DNA of 16,527 nt from Candidatus Troglogloeales bacterium (lineage in GTDB: Bacteria > Nitrospirota > Nitrospiria > SBBL01 > SBBT01): assembly GCA_005239595.1 (NCBI GenBank), contig SBBT01000171.1:1-16527 (forward strand), given 5' to 3'. The translations under genes and the position numbers were made by a program. Within the stretch, counting starts at the first letter, position 1. The number at the start of each line of letters is the position of its first letter. This document shows, one piece after another, positions 6,653 through 14,228 of the stretch. The notes beneath the pieces are model-generated. The model was not told the DNA's origin and searched no databases. It worked only from the letters and a program-made list of their open reading frames with translations.

Positions 6653-8905
6653 ATGTCTGTTAAACTGGTAGAAAAATTATATGCCGGAATGCCGGAGAAG
6701 CTTGCAGCCGCGAGGGCAAAGTTTGGACGGGGGTTGACCCTGGCGGAGAAGATTTTAGTCTCCCATCTGGATGACTTAAAGACGCAGGAGTTTGGTCGTG
6801 GACGCGCCCAGTTGTTGCTCCGTCCTGACCGCGTTGCCATGCAGGATGCCACGGCGCAGATGGCGATGCTCCAGTTCATGCAGGCTAAAAAGAAAAAGGC
6901 GGCCGTCCCGAGCACCATCCATTGCGACCACTTAATCAGGGCCCAGTCTGGTGCAGAGGCAGATGTCAAACGGGCGATTGATGAGAACAAGGAGGTTTAT
7001 AATTTTCTCTCTTCCTCGGCCAAAAAATATGGGATTGGTTTCTGGAAGCCGGGGGCGGGGATTATTCATCAGGTGGTGTTAGAGAACTACGCTGTCCCAG
7101 GCATGTTGATTATTGGGACCGACTCGCATACCCCCAACGGCGGGGGATTGGGTGCGTTGGCCATCGGGGTGGGTGGAGCCGATGCCGGAGAGGTGATGGC
7201 AGGTCTTCCGTGGGAGGTCCTTCACCCAAAACTAATTGGGGTTAAGTTGACCGGACGGCTTTCCGGTTGGACGTCGGCCAAAGATGTCATTCTCCATCTG
7301 TGTGGCCTGCTCACGACCAAGGGTGGAACCAACAAGATCGTTGAATATTTTGGTCCCGGGGCCGAGACAATCAGCGCGACCGGAAAGGGGACGATTGCCA
7401 ATATGGGGGCCGAGCTGGGGGCCACCACGTCGGTCTTTCCGTACGATGCCAAGATGGCGGCCTATCTGTCCATTACCGATCGGGCTGATATCGCTGCTTT
7501 GGCCGACCGCCATCGTGAATTGTTGGTGGCCGATCCGGAGGTTTTTGCTGCCCCGGAGCGGTATTTTGATCAGATTGTTGAAATCAATCTGTCGGAGTTG
7601 GAACCGCATATTGTGGGACCGCATACCCCTGATCTGGCTCACCCGATCTCCAGGATGGCGGCTGATGTCGAGAGAGAGGGTTATCCGGCAACCCTTACGG
7701 CGGCCCTCGTTGGAAGCTGTACCAACTCCTCTTATGAGGATATCAGCAGGGCTGCCCATATTGCCCGCCAGGGCTTGAAGGCGGGATTAAAGGCCAAAAC
7801 TAATTTCCTGGTGACGCCAGGTTCCGAGCGGATCTACCATACGATGAAGCGGGATGGATTTATGCAGACGTTTGAAGAGATGGGGGCTACCGTTCTGGCC
7901 AACGCCTGTGGTCCTTGTATTGGGCAGTGGAAGCGGGATGACATCAAAAAAGGGGAGAGAAACTCGATTATCAGCACCTTTAACCGAAATTTTCCAGGCC
8001 GCAATGACGGGAATGCCGAAACCCTCTCGTTTTTGAGCAGCCCTGAAATTGTGACGGCGATGGCATTTGCTGGCGATCTGACCTTCAACCCGGTTACTGG
8101 GAGTCTTAAAGCGGCAGACGGGACAGAAATCCATTTTGAGCCTCCTCTGGGAGAGGAACTTCCGACGAAGGGGTTTGCAACAGGGGAAGATGGTTTTATC
8201 CCTCCGGCAGAGAATGGCGAACAGCTGCAAGTCGATCTCCCACCCAACAGCGAGCGGATTCAGCTTTTGAAGCCCTTCTCAAAATGGGATGGGGCCGATT
8301 TCAATCAACTGCCGATCTTGGTCAAGGCAAAGGGAAAGTGCACCACGGATCATATCTCGCCTGCGGGCCCGTGGCTAAAATTCAGGGGACATCTTGATAA
8401 GATTAGCGATAACGCCTTCCTGGGGGCCAATAATGTGTATGCGGCCGAAGCGGGCAAGGCAAACGATGTCTTATCGGGTGAGACCAATCTTACCCCGGCA
8501 CAGGTGGCACGGCGTTATCTTGCAAAGGGGATAGGCTCCATTGTCATCGGGGATGAAAACTATGGCGAAGGAAGTTCCCGTGAACATGCGGCCATGTCTC
8601 CCCGTTTTCTGGGGGTGAAGGTGGTAATCGCTAAAAGCTTTGCCAGAATCCATGAGACGAACCTCAAAAAGCAGGGGATTCTTCCGCTCACGTTCGCTAA
8701 TCCAAAGGATTGGGAGGTATTCGAGCAGAATGACCGAGTGAGCGTGCTGGGACTATCCACCCTTGCGCCGGCGAGTCCGGTAGAGGTGAAGGTTCATAAA
8801 TCGGGGGGAGAAGAGGTGAAGGTTTTGGCCAACCATAGCCTGACATCAGAGCAAATTGGGTGGTTTCGGGCTGGATCGGCACTCAATGCATTGGAGACAG
8901 AATGA
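6653..8905 (+). CDS. acn: Aconitate hydratase (mitochondrial-type aconitase)
   Basis: The 750-aa enzyme interconverts citrate, cis-aconitate and isocitrate using a [4Fe-4S] cluster; in the reductive direction it would supply citrate to AclBA. The cluster ligands are Cys356 (VGSCTNSS), Cys419 and Cys422 (ACGPCIG), almost the same numbering as mitochondrial aconitase (358/421/424). Catalytic-site segments include the TDSHTPNGGG run near residue 158, NRNFPGRNDG (about 444-453) and the swivelling C-terminal domain with GDENYGEGSSREH (633-645), where Ser642 is the expected catalytic base. The length (about 750) marks the mitochondrial-type group rather than the roughly 890-aa IRP1/AcnA type or AcnB. 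It has a very good ribosome site and its stop is 4 nt from the next ATG. Confidence 0.95.
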   Translation: MSVKLVEKLYAGMPEKLAAARAKFGRGLTLAEKILVSHLDDLKTQEFGRGRAQLLLRPDRVAMQDATAQMAMLQFMQAKKKKAAVPSTIHCDHLIRAQSGAEADVKRAIDENKEVYNFLSSSAKKYGIGFWKPGAGIIHQVVLENYAVPGMLIIGTDSHTPNGGGLGALAIGVGGADAGEVMAGLPWEVLHPKLIGVKLTGRLSGWTSAKDVILHLCGLLTTKGGTNKIVEYFGPGAETISATGKGTIANMGAELGATTSVFPYDAKMAAYLSITDRADIAALADRHRELLVADPEVFAAPERYFDQIVEINLSELEPHIVGPHTPDLAHPISRMAADVEREGYPATLTAALVGSCTNSSYEDISRAAHIARQGLKAGLKAKTNFLVTPGSERIYHTMKRDGFMQTFEEMGATVLANACGPCIGQWKRDDIKKGERNSIISTFNRNFPGRNDGNAETLSFLSSPEIVTAMAFAGDLTFNPVTGSLKAADGTEIHFEPPLGEELPTKGFATGEDGFIPPAENGEQLQVDLPPNSERIQLLKPFSKWDGADFNQLPILVKAKGKCTTDHISPAGPWLKFRGHLDKISDNAFLGANNVYAAEAGKANDVLSGETNLTPAQVARRYLAKGIGSIVIGDENYGEGSSREHAAMSPRFLGVKVVIAKSFARIHETNLKKQGILPLTFANPKDWEVFEQNDRVSVLGLSTLAPASPVEVKVHKSGGEEVKVLANHSLTSEQIGWFRAGSALNALETE

Positions 8906-8909
8906 TACG

Positions 8910-9242
8910 ATGGCAGAAGAGAGGCAAAAAGAACTCGATAAGGATATGCACCTTATCGGGATTGATCTTTATATCATCACGAAAGGCGGCATTCCGAATT
9001 TTGATTGGATTGAAGGGTTTAAGTGCGAGTTTATGTCAAACCGCGGGAGAAGTATTTTGCCGATAGAAGATCCTCCTGCCTCTTTGATGGGAAGCTGGTA
9101 TCGGTGTCGCTTTATTGCAACGCAGACCATTTCTGATCAGGATATTCACCGTTTCCTGGAAAAAATCAGCGAAACCTATTGGTGGTCTGCCGCGCAAAAG
9201 CTCTGGAATTATAGCGGCCATCCTGCGTACAGTAGTTCATAG
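8910..9242 (+). CDS. Uncharacterised 110-aa protein encoded in the rTCA operon
   Basis: I do not recognise this family. The ATG lies 4 nt after the aconitase stop, consistent with translational coupling; Met13 (8946), preceded by AAGGA, is an alternative start. The product is soluble, with no signal peptide or membrane helix. It starts with a charged helix (about residues 1-12), then a hydrophobic strand LIGIDLYIITKGG. It is rich in aromatics, with WYRCRF (about 63-68) and TYWWSAAQKLWNYSG near the C-terminus. It has two cysteines (39 and 66) and no metal-binding cluster. The pattern suggests a small alpha/beta protein. Coding is supported by its exact fit between acn and frdB, the unbroken frame and its distinct domain-like composition. 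A role as accessory or regulator of aconitase or fumarate reductase is a guess. Confidence 0.75.
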   Translation: MAEERQKELDKDMHLIGIDLYIITKGGIPNFDWIEGFKCEFMSNRGRSILPIEDPPASLMGSWYRCRFIATQTISDQDIHRFLEKISETYWWSAAQKLWNYSGHPAYSSS

Positions 9243-9272
9243 GGGATCGGTCTTAAGGGAGTTTTTCTGAAA

Positions 9273-9950
9273 ATGTCAGAAGTAAAGGTGGCAGAAAACG
9301 TGGTTACCGTCGAGATTATGGGGAGGAAATACGAGGTTCCGCAGGGGATTACCCTGGTTCAGGCCATGTGGTATACCGGTCATGAAATGATTCGAGAGAT
9401 AGGGTGTTTGGGGGGGGTCTGCGGTGCCTGCGCCACCCTGTACCGGACCCCTGACAGCCACAAACTAAAGTCAGGACTCGGTTGTCAGATTATTGTCGAA
9501 GAGGGGATGTCGTTTTCAATCTCCAGGTCGTTTCCGGTAAGAAAACCGATTTATCATTTGGAAGAAATAGACGATCCCAAACAGGATCTTTTCAAATATT
9601 TTCCGGAAGTGGCGCACTGCCGGAATTGCAATGCCTGTACCGAGGCCTGTCCGCAGGGTATTGACGTCCGCACCGGTATCTGGAAGGCTGTGTTTGGCGA
9701 TTTTAAGGATGCTTCCGACCTTTTTATGCCCTGTGTCATGTGCAATCTTTGTGTCCCTGTCTGCATTGCTGAAATTTCATCCAATCAAGTCGGACTTTAT
9801 GTCCGCCGTGCCCAAAGTGTCTTCTTTAGTGATCGGCATCCCATACTTTTAAAACGGATTGAAGAGATTAAAGATGGGAAGTTCGATTCGGAGTGGGAGA
9901 CCCTTTTTAGCCTCTCAGAAAAGGAACTGAAAGACTATCAAGTGGCCTGA
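9273..9950 (+). CDS. frdB: Fumarate reductase / succinate dehydrogenase iron-sulfur subunit
   Basis: The 225-aa protein should carry electrons to the flavoprotein that reduces fumarate. The N-terminal plant-type [2Fe-2S] domain has Cys45-x4-Cys50-x2-Cys53 and Cys71. The C-terminal part has two complete CxxCxxCxxxC motifs: Cys116/119/122/126 followed by Pro, and Cys154/157/160/164. Classical FrdB/SdhB has only three cysteines for the [3Fe-4S] centre because one position is Ile/Val; here Cys157 fills it, so a second [4Fe-4S] is expected. The spacing between the motifs is about 27 residues, versus about 47 in E. coli SdhB. The protein is shorter than usual and has no CCG (HdrB-like) domain. AAGGGAG at 9255-9261 is the ribosome site. 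No membrane-anchor gene accompanies it. A related Hdr/Tfr-like role is the main alternative. Confidence 0.85.
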   Translation: MSEVKVAENVVTVEIMGRKYEVPQGITLVQAMWYTGHEMIREIGCLGGVCGACATLYRTPDSHKLKSGLGCQIIVEEGMSFSISRSFPVRKPIYHLEEIDDPKQDLFKYFPEVAHCRNCNACTEACPQGIDVRTGIWKAVFGDFKDASDLFMPCVMCNLCVPVCIAEISSNQVGLYVRRAQSVFFSDRHPILLKRIEEIKDGKFDSEWETLFSLSEKELKDYQVA

Positions 9951-10018
9951 TGCCGCCGCTCTTCTATAAGACAAGCCGATATAAAACCGATGGAAAATTC
10001 AAAGGAACGGGTCAATAA
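9950..10018 (+). other. Possible 22-codon coupling ORF between frdB and frdA
   Basis: The frdB stop overlaps an ATG (TGATG, 9948-9952) that opens a 22-codon frame ending 29 nt inside frdA. The frdA ATG at 9990 has no recognisable ribosome site, so ribosomes finishing frdB could be handed on through this frame. It may also be chance. Confidence 0.15.
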
Positions 10019-11567
10019 AACGCGCGAGACACGCAGGCAAGAGGTATGGTCGCTCCTCCCTCCTCTCGAAAAAGAGAGCCTGATCCATCAGTATCATCCC
10101 GATTATAAAAAAGAGGCCTATCGTACCCTTCGGGTCGGCCAGAATTGCGGGGATTCAACCGTCCATGAGCTTGCGAATCTGCTGGAGGGGAGGAGTCCCA
10201 TTGGCCTTGAGGAAATCTCTCTGACGCCGCATGCCCAGGCCGACGTTCTAGTTATTGGAGGAGGAGGTGCCGGTGCCACAGCGGCCTTGACGGCCCATTC
10301 AATGGGTGCGGATGTCCTTCTTGCGACGAAATTAAGACTTGGAGACGCCAATACCGTTATGGCGGAAGGGGGAATTCAGGTGGCCATTTCCCCTGACGAC
10401 TCGCCCGTGCGGCACTACCTGGACTCTTACCGCGGCGGTCATATGGAAAACGATCCCGTCCTATTGAGGACGCTGGTTGAGGAAGGACCGGAGGCCGTAA
10501 AGTGGCTGATGGATATCGGTGTTCATTTCGACATGGAACAAAACGGTAAATTAAGTCTGCGGGCGGGGGGTGGGGGGAGCAAGCCGAGGCTGCTTCGATG
10601 TATGGATTATACCGGGTTAGAATTAATGCGAACGCTGAAAGACTGCGTCCAAAACGAGAAGATCCGTCTCCTTGAGTATTCTCCGGTTGTGGAGCTTCTC
10701 ACCGATGGAGAGGGAAACTGCAGCGGGGCGATTTTAAAGAATTTAGACAATAAAAATTATATGGTTGTCCAGGCCAAGACGGTTATTTTAGCGACAGGTG
10801 GGATCGGCCGCTTGCATATTCAGGGCTTTCCCACAAGCAACCATTATGGCGCAACGGGCGATGGGCTTCCCATCGCGTATCGTGCCGGGGCAAAGTTGAC
10901 GCTGCAGGACACCTTTCAATATCACCCCACCGGTGCAGCCTATCCCGAACCGATGGCAGGGACCTTGGTGACGGAGGCGCTCCGATCCGTCGGGGCCCAG
11001 TTGGTCAACGCCAAAGGGGAGCGATTTATCAATGAGATGGAGACGCGTGATGCGGTTGCCGCCGCGATTATCCGGGAATGCCAACAGGGGCGAGGGATTA
11101 AAACGTCATCCGGGCGGTCTGGCGTCTGGCTGGATATACCTCTTGTGGATATCCTTAATGGGGCCGAGACCATCGCCCAGCGTTTCCCGAATATGGTGCG
11201 CCAGTATTCCCGTTATAAAATCGATATTCGGAAGGAACCGGTTCTGATCTATCCCACGTTGCATTACCAGAATGGTGGAATAAAAATTAATGTAAACGGG
11301 GAGTCTGATCTGCATGGTCTTTTTGTCGCGGGTGAGGCGACAGGCGGCATTCATGGCAGAAACCGTCTGATGGGGAATTCTCTGCTGGATATTATTGTCT
11401 TTGGAAGAAGGGCTGGGAGGGCGGCATCGGAGCGGGCCAGGCAGATCGCCGTAAAAGAACTGACCTTAAAACACCTGCATGTTTTTTATGAGGGGATGAA
11501 AAAGGCGGGAATTGTTTCTCCCTGCGTTTCGCCCATGCTCTTTCCAGACTATGTAGAAAAAACGTAG
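9990..11567 (+). CDS. frdA: Fumarate reductase / succinate dehydrogenase flavoprotein subunit
   Basis: The 525-aa FAD protein holds the fumarate/succinate site. An N-terminal extension of about 80 residues, with YHPDYK and LRVGQNCG, precedes the FAD dinucleotide fold VIGGGGAGATAA (88-99). Active-site segments are present: QYHPTG (310-315), ETRDAV with Arg353 as the likely proton-transfer arginine, LHYQNGGI (424-431, His425), and HGRNRLMGNSLLD (455-467, Arg459). In canonical FrdA/SdhA a histidine before TxAxGG binds FAD covalently; here it is Asn121 (NTVMAEGG), so FAD should be non-covalent, as in soluble fumarate reductases and L-aspartate oxidase. The usual long C-terminal domain is nearly absent. 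NadB is an alternative reading, but frdB directly upstream, 39 nt away, argues for fumarate reductase. The start has a weak ribosome site. Confidence 0.85.
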   Translation: MENSKERVNKTRETRRQEVWSLLPPLEKESLIHQYHPDYKKEAYRTLRVGQNCGDSTVHELANLLEGRSPIGLEEISLTPHAQADVLVIGGGGAGATAALTAHSMGADVLLATKLRLGDANTVMAEGGIQVAISPDDSPVRHYLDSYRGGHMENDPVLLRTLVEEGPEAVKWLMDIGVHFDMEQNGKLSLRAGGGGSKPRLLRCMDYTGLELMRTLKDCVQNEKIRLLEYSPVVELLTDGEGNCSGAILKNLDNKNYMVVQAKTVILATGGIGRLHIQGFPTSNHYGATGDGLPIAYRAGAKLTLQDTFQYHPTGAAYPEPMAGTLVTEALRSVGAQLVNAKGERFINEMETRDAVAAAIIRECQQGRGIKTSSGRSGVWLDIPLVDILNGAETIAQRFPNMVRQYSRYKIDIRKEPVLIYPTLHYQNGGIKINVNGESDLHGLFVAGEATGGIHGRNRLMGNSLLDIIVFGRRAGRAASERARQIAVKELTLKHLHVFYEGMKKAGIVSPCVSPMLFPDYVEKT

Positions 11568-11615
11568 CTGTTTTTGAAACGGATCTTTTTGATGGGGATC
11601 AATTAGGGAGCACGG

Positions 11616-12776
11616 ATGAACATTCATGAATATCAGGCAAAGGTCCTTTTTGCGAAATATCAGATTCCCGTTCCAAATGGGAAGGTTGCCTTTTCTCCGG
11701 AGGAGGCGAAAGCGGTTGCCGACTCCCTTGGCAGCAACATCATGGTGGTGAAGGCCCAGATTCATGCCGGTGGACGCGGAAAAGCGGGCGGGGTAAAACT
11801 GGCCAAGACAAAACAGGAAGTGGTTTCCTACACAAAAGAGCTTCTGGGGATGACCCTGGTGACGCATCAAACCGGTCCGGAGGGGCGCGAAGTGAAGCAG
11901 GTGTTGGTTGAAGAAGGGGCCGATATCGCCGGAGAGCTTTATGTGAGTTGGGTCGCGGACCGCGCGACAGGATCGATTGTACTTATTGCAAGTACCGAAG
12001 GGGGTATGGAGATTGAAGAGGTTGCGAAACGATCTCCGGAAAAAATCGTTCGTCTTGCGGTTGATCCTGTATTGGGATACCAGCCTTATCAGGGGAGGTG
12101 GGTGGCCTTTAGGCTTTCTCTGCCAAGAGTGGTGATGGGTCAATGGGCGTCTCTCCTTGGGAATTTATACCGGATGTTTATTGAAACGGGTGCTTTGCAG
12201 GTTGAGATTAATCCGTTAGTTCTCACACAAGGGAACAGGTTGGTGGCGCTGGATGCGAAAGTTGGATTTGATGACAATGCCTTGTTTAGAAACCCGGATA
12301 TCTCGGCTTTGCGTGACTTAAACGAAGAGGATCCTCTGGAGACCAGGGCGACCCAACATGGCCTCAATTACGTGAAACTCGATGGAACGGTCGGCTGTAT
12401 GGTGAACGGCGCGGGGCTTGCGATGGCCACGATGGATGTGATCAAGCTGGCGGGAGCCTCTCCGGCCAATTTTCTGGATGTCGGGGGCGGCGCGTCCAAA
12501 GAGACGGTCAAGGAGGCTTTTCAAATACTGCTTTCCGATAAACATGTAAAGGGAATCTTGGTCAATATATTTGGCGGTATTGTTCGATGTGAACGGATCG
12601 CGGGTGGAATTATCGACGCGGCGCGCGATGTGGATATCCATGTTCCGCTGGTGGTGAGACTGGAAGGAACGAACGCGAAAGAGGCCAAGGAGATGCTGTC
12701 AAATTCTGGCTTAAACTTAATCGTGGCAGATACCCTCTGGGATGGCGCCCAAAAGATTGTGGCTTGCGTTGGATAA
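11616..12776 (+). CDS. sucC: Succinyl-CoA synthetase (ADP-forming) beta subunit
   Basis: The 386-aa subunit pairs with SucD to interconvert succinate, CoA and ATP with succinyl-CoA; in the rTCA direction it activates the succinate made by FrdBA. It begins with the hallmark MNIHEYQAK. The ATP-grasp lysine/glycine loop is KAQIHAGGRGKAGG (46-59), the metal-binding site is QVEINPLV (195-202), and the C-terminal CoA-ligase domain shows GTVGCMVNGAGLAM (257-270) and NIFGGI (317-322). Length is standard (about 388). AGGGAG at 11605-11610 is the ribosome site. The stop is overlapped by the following membrane-protein gene, which separates it from sucD. It is distinct from its paralogue aclB in the same operon. 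Confidence 0.95.
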   Translation: MNIHEYQAKVLFAKYQIPVPNGKVAFSPEEAKAVADSLGSNIMVVKAQIHAGGRGKAGGVKLAKTKQEVVSYTKELLGMTLVTHQTGPEGREVKQVLVEEGADIAGELYVSWVADRATGSIVLIASTEGGMEIEEVAKRSPEKIVRLAVDPVLGYQPYQGRWVAFRLSLPRVVMGQWASLLGNLYRMFIETGALQVEINPLVLTQGNRLVALDAKVGFDDNALFRNPDISALRDLNEEDPLETRATQHGLNYVKLDGTVGCMVNGAGLAMATMDVIKLAGASPANFLDVGGGASKETVKEAFQILLSDKHVKGILVNIFGGIVRCERIAGGIIDAARDVDIHVPLVVRLEGTNAKEAKEMLSNSGLNLIVADTLWDGAQKIVACVG

Positions 12777-13317
12777 CCGAGATTCCTTGATTGATCGCTG
12801 CATCGGAATTCTGTTCTTCCCAAAAAAGAGTCTCCCTGCTATCGTGACCCGGCCAAATGAGCGGCACATCATTATCTTATCGCTTGTTTTTGGCGCCCTG
12901 TTCGCCTGGAGGAGCATCTCCCCCCAGGGCCGAGATCCCGTTTTCTTTTTGACGTTGGCCCTCTCTGCGGGAGTCGGTTTTGTCTATTCGAGCAGTTATT
13001 TTCTCTCCTGGTTGATTAGGGTAAGCGGGAAGGTTATCGCACCACAACCGCTGCGCATGGTGTTGGGATATTCGCTGACACCGTTTATCCTGGCCCTCAT
13101 CCTTATGCTCCTTGCGCAATATCGGTACCTCACCGGGACGACAGCGATTAGTTTTCTTTTGATTGTGCTAACGTGGGGCTTAAATATTTATGGTATTCGG
13201 GTGGCGTCGGGGATTCCGGTGATACAGTCCCTTTTTGTCACGGTCATTCCCGTTCTCGCGTTAATGCTGATCATTGCACTTCTGTTTAAGCTGGCATGGA
13301 TGGTGTATGGATATTAA
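12742..13317 (+). CDS. YIP1-like multi-pass membrane protein lying between sucC and sucD
   Basis: The 191-aa product has about five membrane segments (about residues 42-58, 66-92, 105-128, 134-151 and 161-187) and a short cytoplasmic N-terminus whose IGILFFPKKSLPAI (21-34) resembles the helix-Pro-Lys entry motif of bacterial YIP1-family proteins. The first ATG (12742) overlaps sucC by 35 nt. TTG at 12769, which overlaps only the end of sucC, or TTG at 12787 would also keep all recognisable family sequence, so the start is uncertain. None has a strong ribosome site, so translation is probably coupled to sucC. The function of bacterial YIP1 proteins is unknown; any link to succinyl-CoA synthetase is inferred from position only. 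Confidence 0.75.
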   Translation: MAPKRLWLALDNRDSLIDRCIGILFFPKKSLPAIVTRPNERHIIILSLVFGALFAWRSISPQGRDPVFFLTLALSAGVGFVYSSSYFLSWLIRVSGKVIAPQPLRMVLGYSLTPFILALILMLLAQYRYLTGTTAISFLLIVLTWGLNIYGIRVASGIPVIQSLFVTVIPVLALMLIIALLFKLAWMVYGY

Positions 13318-13331
13318 AGTGAGGAATCGAC

Positions 13332-14222
13332 ATGAGTATTTGGGTCAATAAAGAGACGCGGGTTTTGGTTCAGGGGATTACAGGCAAGGAGGGTTCCTAC
13401 CATGCGATGGCCTGTAAGTCGTATGGGACACAAGTGGTTGCAGGCGTGACTCCTGGGAAGGGCGGGGGCGAGGTTGAAGGGATTCCCGTGTTTGACACCG
13501 TGGAAGAGGCGGTAGATAAGACGGGGGCCGATGTCTCCCTGATTTTTGTTCCACCCCCCTTTGCCGCTGATGCGATCATGGAATCCGCGCAGGCCGGCGT
13601 TTCCTTGATTATCGCCATTACGGAGGGAATACCGATATTGGATATGATGCGGGTCAAGCATTTTCTTGCCGAAAAGCCGGTTCGATTGATCGGGCCAAAC
13701 TGTCCTGGAATTATCACGCCGAACGAATGCAAGATCGGCATCATGCCGGGCTTTATCCATAAAAGGGGACCGGTTGGCGTGGTCTCCCGAAGCGGGACGC
13801 TGACGTATGAGGCGGTTTGGCAATTGACCCAGCGCGGCATTGGACAGTCGACCTGTGTCGGTATCGGCGGCGATCCGGTCAATGGTACCCACTTTGTGGA
13901 TGTCCTTAAAATGTTTGAAGGCGATCCGGAAACGGAAGCGATTGTCTTGATTGGCGAGATCGGTGGAGACGCCGAAGAGCGCGCCGCAGAATATATTAAA
14001 AAGAATGTCGAAAAACCGGTAGTCGCTTTTATATCCGGCATGACCGCCCCGCAGGGAAGAAGGATGGGACATGCCGGCGCAATCATTTCCGGAGGAAAGG
14101 GGACTGCCGTGGATAAAGTGGCCTCTCTGGAAGCAGCCGGCGCTACAATCGTGAAAAACCCAGCGCTGATCGGCGAGACAGTGGAAGGCCTCCTCAAACA
14201 TTCCAAAAAACGGAAAAACTGA
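13332..14222 (+). CDS. sucD: Succinyl-CoA synthetase (ADP-forming) alpha subunit
   Basis: The 296-aa subunit carries the CoA-binding Rossmann fold and the phosphohistidine of succinyl-CoA synthetase. It shows NKETRVLVQGITGKEG (6-21), the GPNCPGII loop (121-128), VSRSGTLTYE (151-160) and GHAGAI with His247 as the phosphorylated residue. Length fits the family (about 290). GAGG (13321-13324) lies 7 nt before the ATG. The N-terminus closely parallels that of AclA in this operon (MSI-x3-KET-x-VL-x-QG), reflecting the common origin of the two enzymes. It is separated from sucC by the YIP1-like gene, unlike the adjacent sucCD of most bacteria. Confidence 0.95.
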   Translation: MSIWVNKETRVLVQGITGKEGSYHAMACKSYGTQVVAGVTPGKGGGEVEGIPVFDTVEEAVDKTGADVSLIFVPPPFAADAIMESAQAGVSLIIAITEGIPILDMMRVKHFLAEKPVRLIGPNCPGIITPNECKIGIMPGFIHKRGPVGVVSRSGTLTYEAVWQLTQRGIGQSTCVGIGGDPVNGTHFVDVLKMFEGDPETEAIVLIGEIGGDAEERAAEYIKKNVEKPVVAFISGMTAPQGRRMGHAGAIISGGKGTAVDKVASLEAAGATIVKNPALIGETVEGLLKHSKKRKN

Positions 14223-14228
14223 CTGTCC

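Noticed and set aside
9990..11567. L-aspartate oxidase (NadB)
   Set aside because: The missing covalent-FAD histidine resembles NadB, but the frdB partner directly upstream, the rTCA setting and the N-terminal extension favour fumarate reductase.
11466..12143. Long minus-strand open frame opposite the frdA end and sucC
   Set aside because: It crosses two confidently assigned genes and has no recognisable motif.
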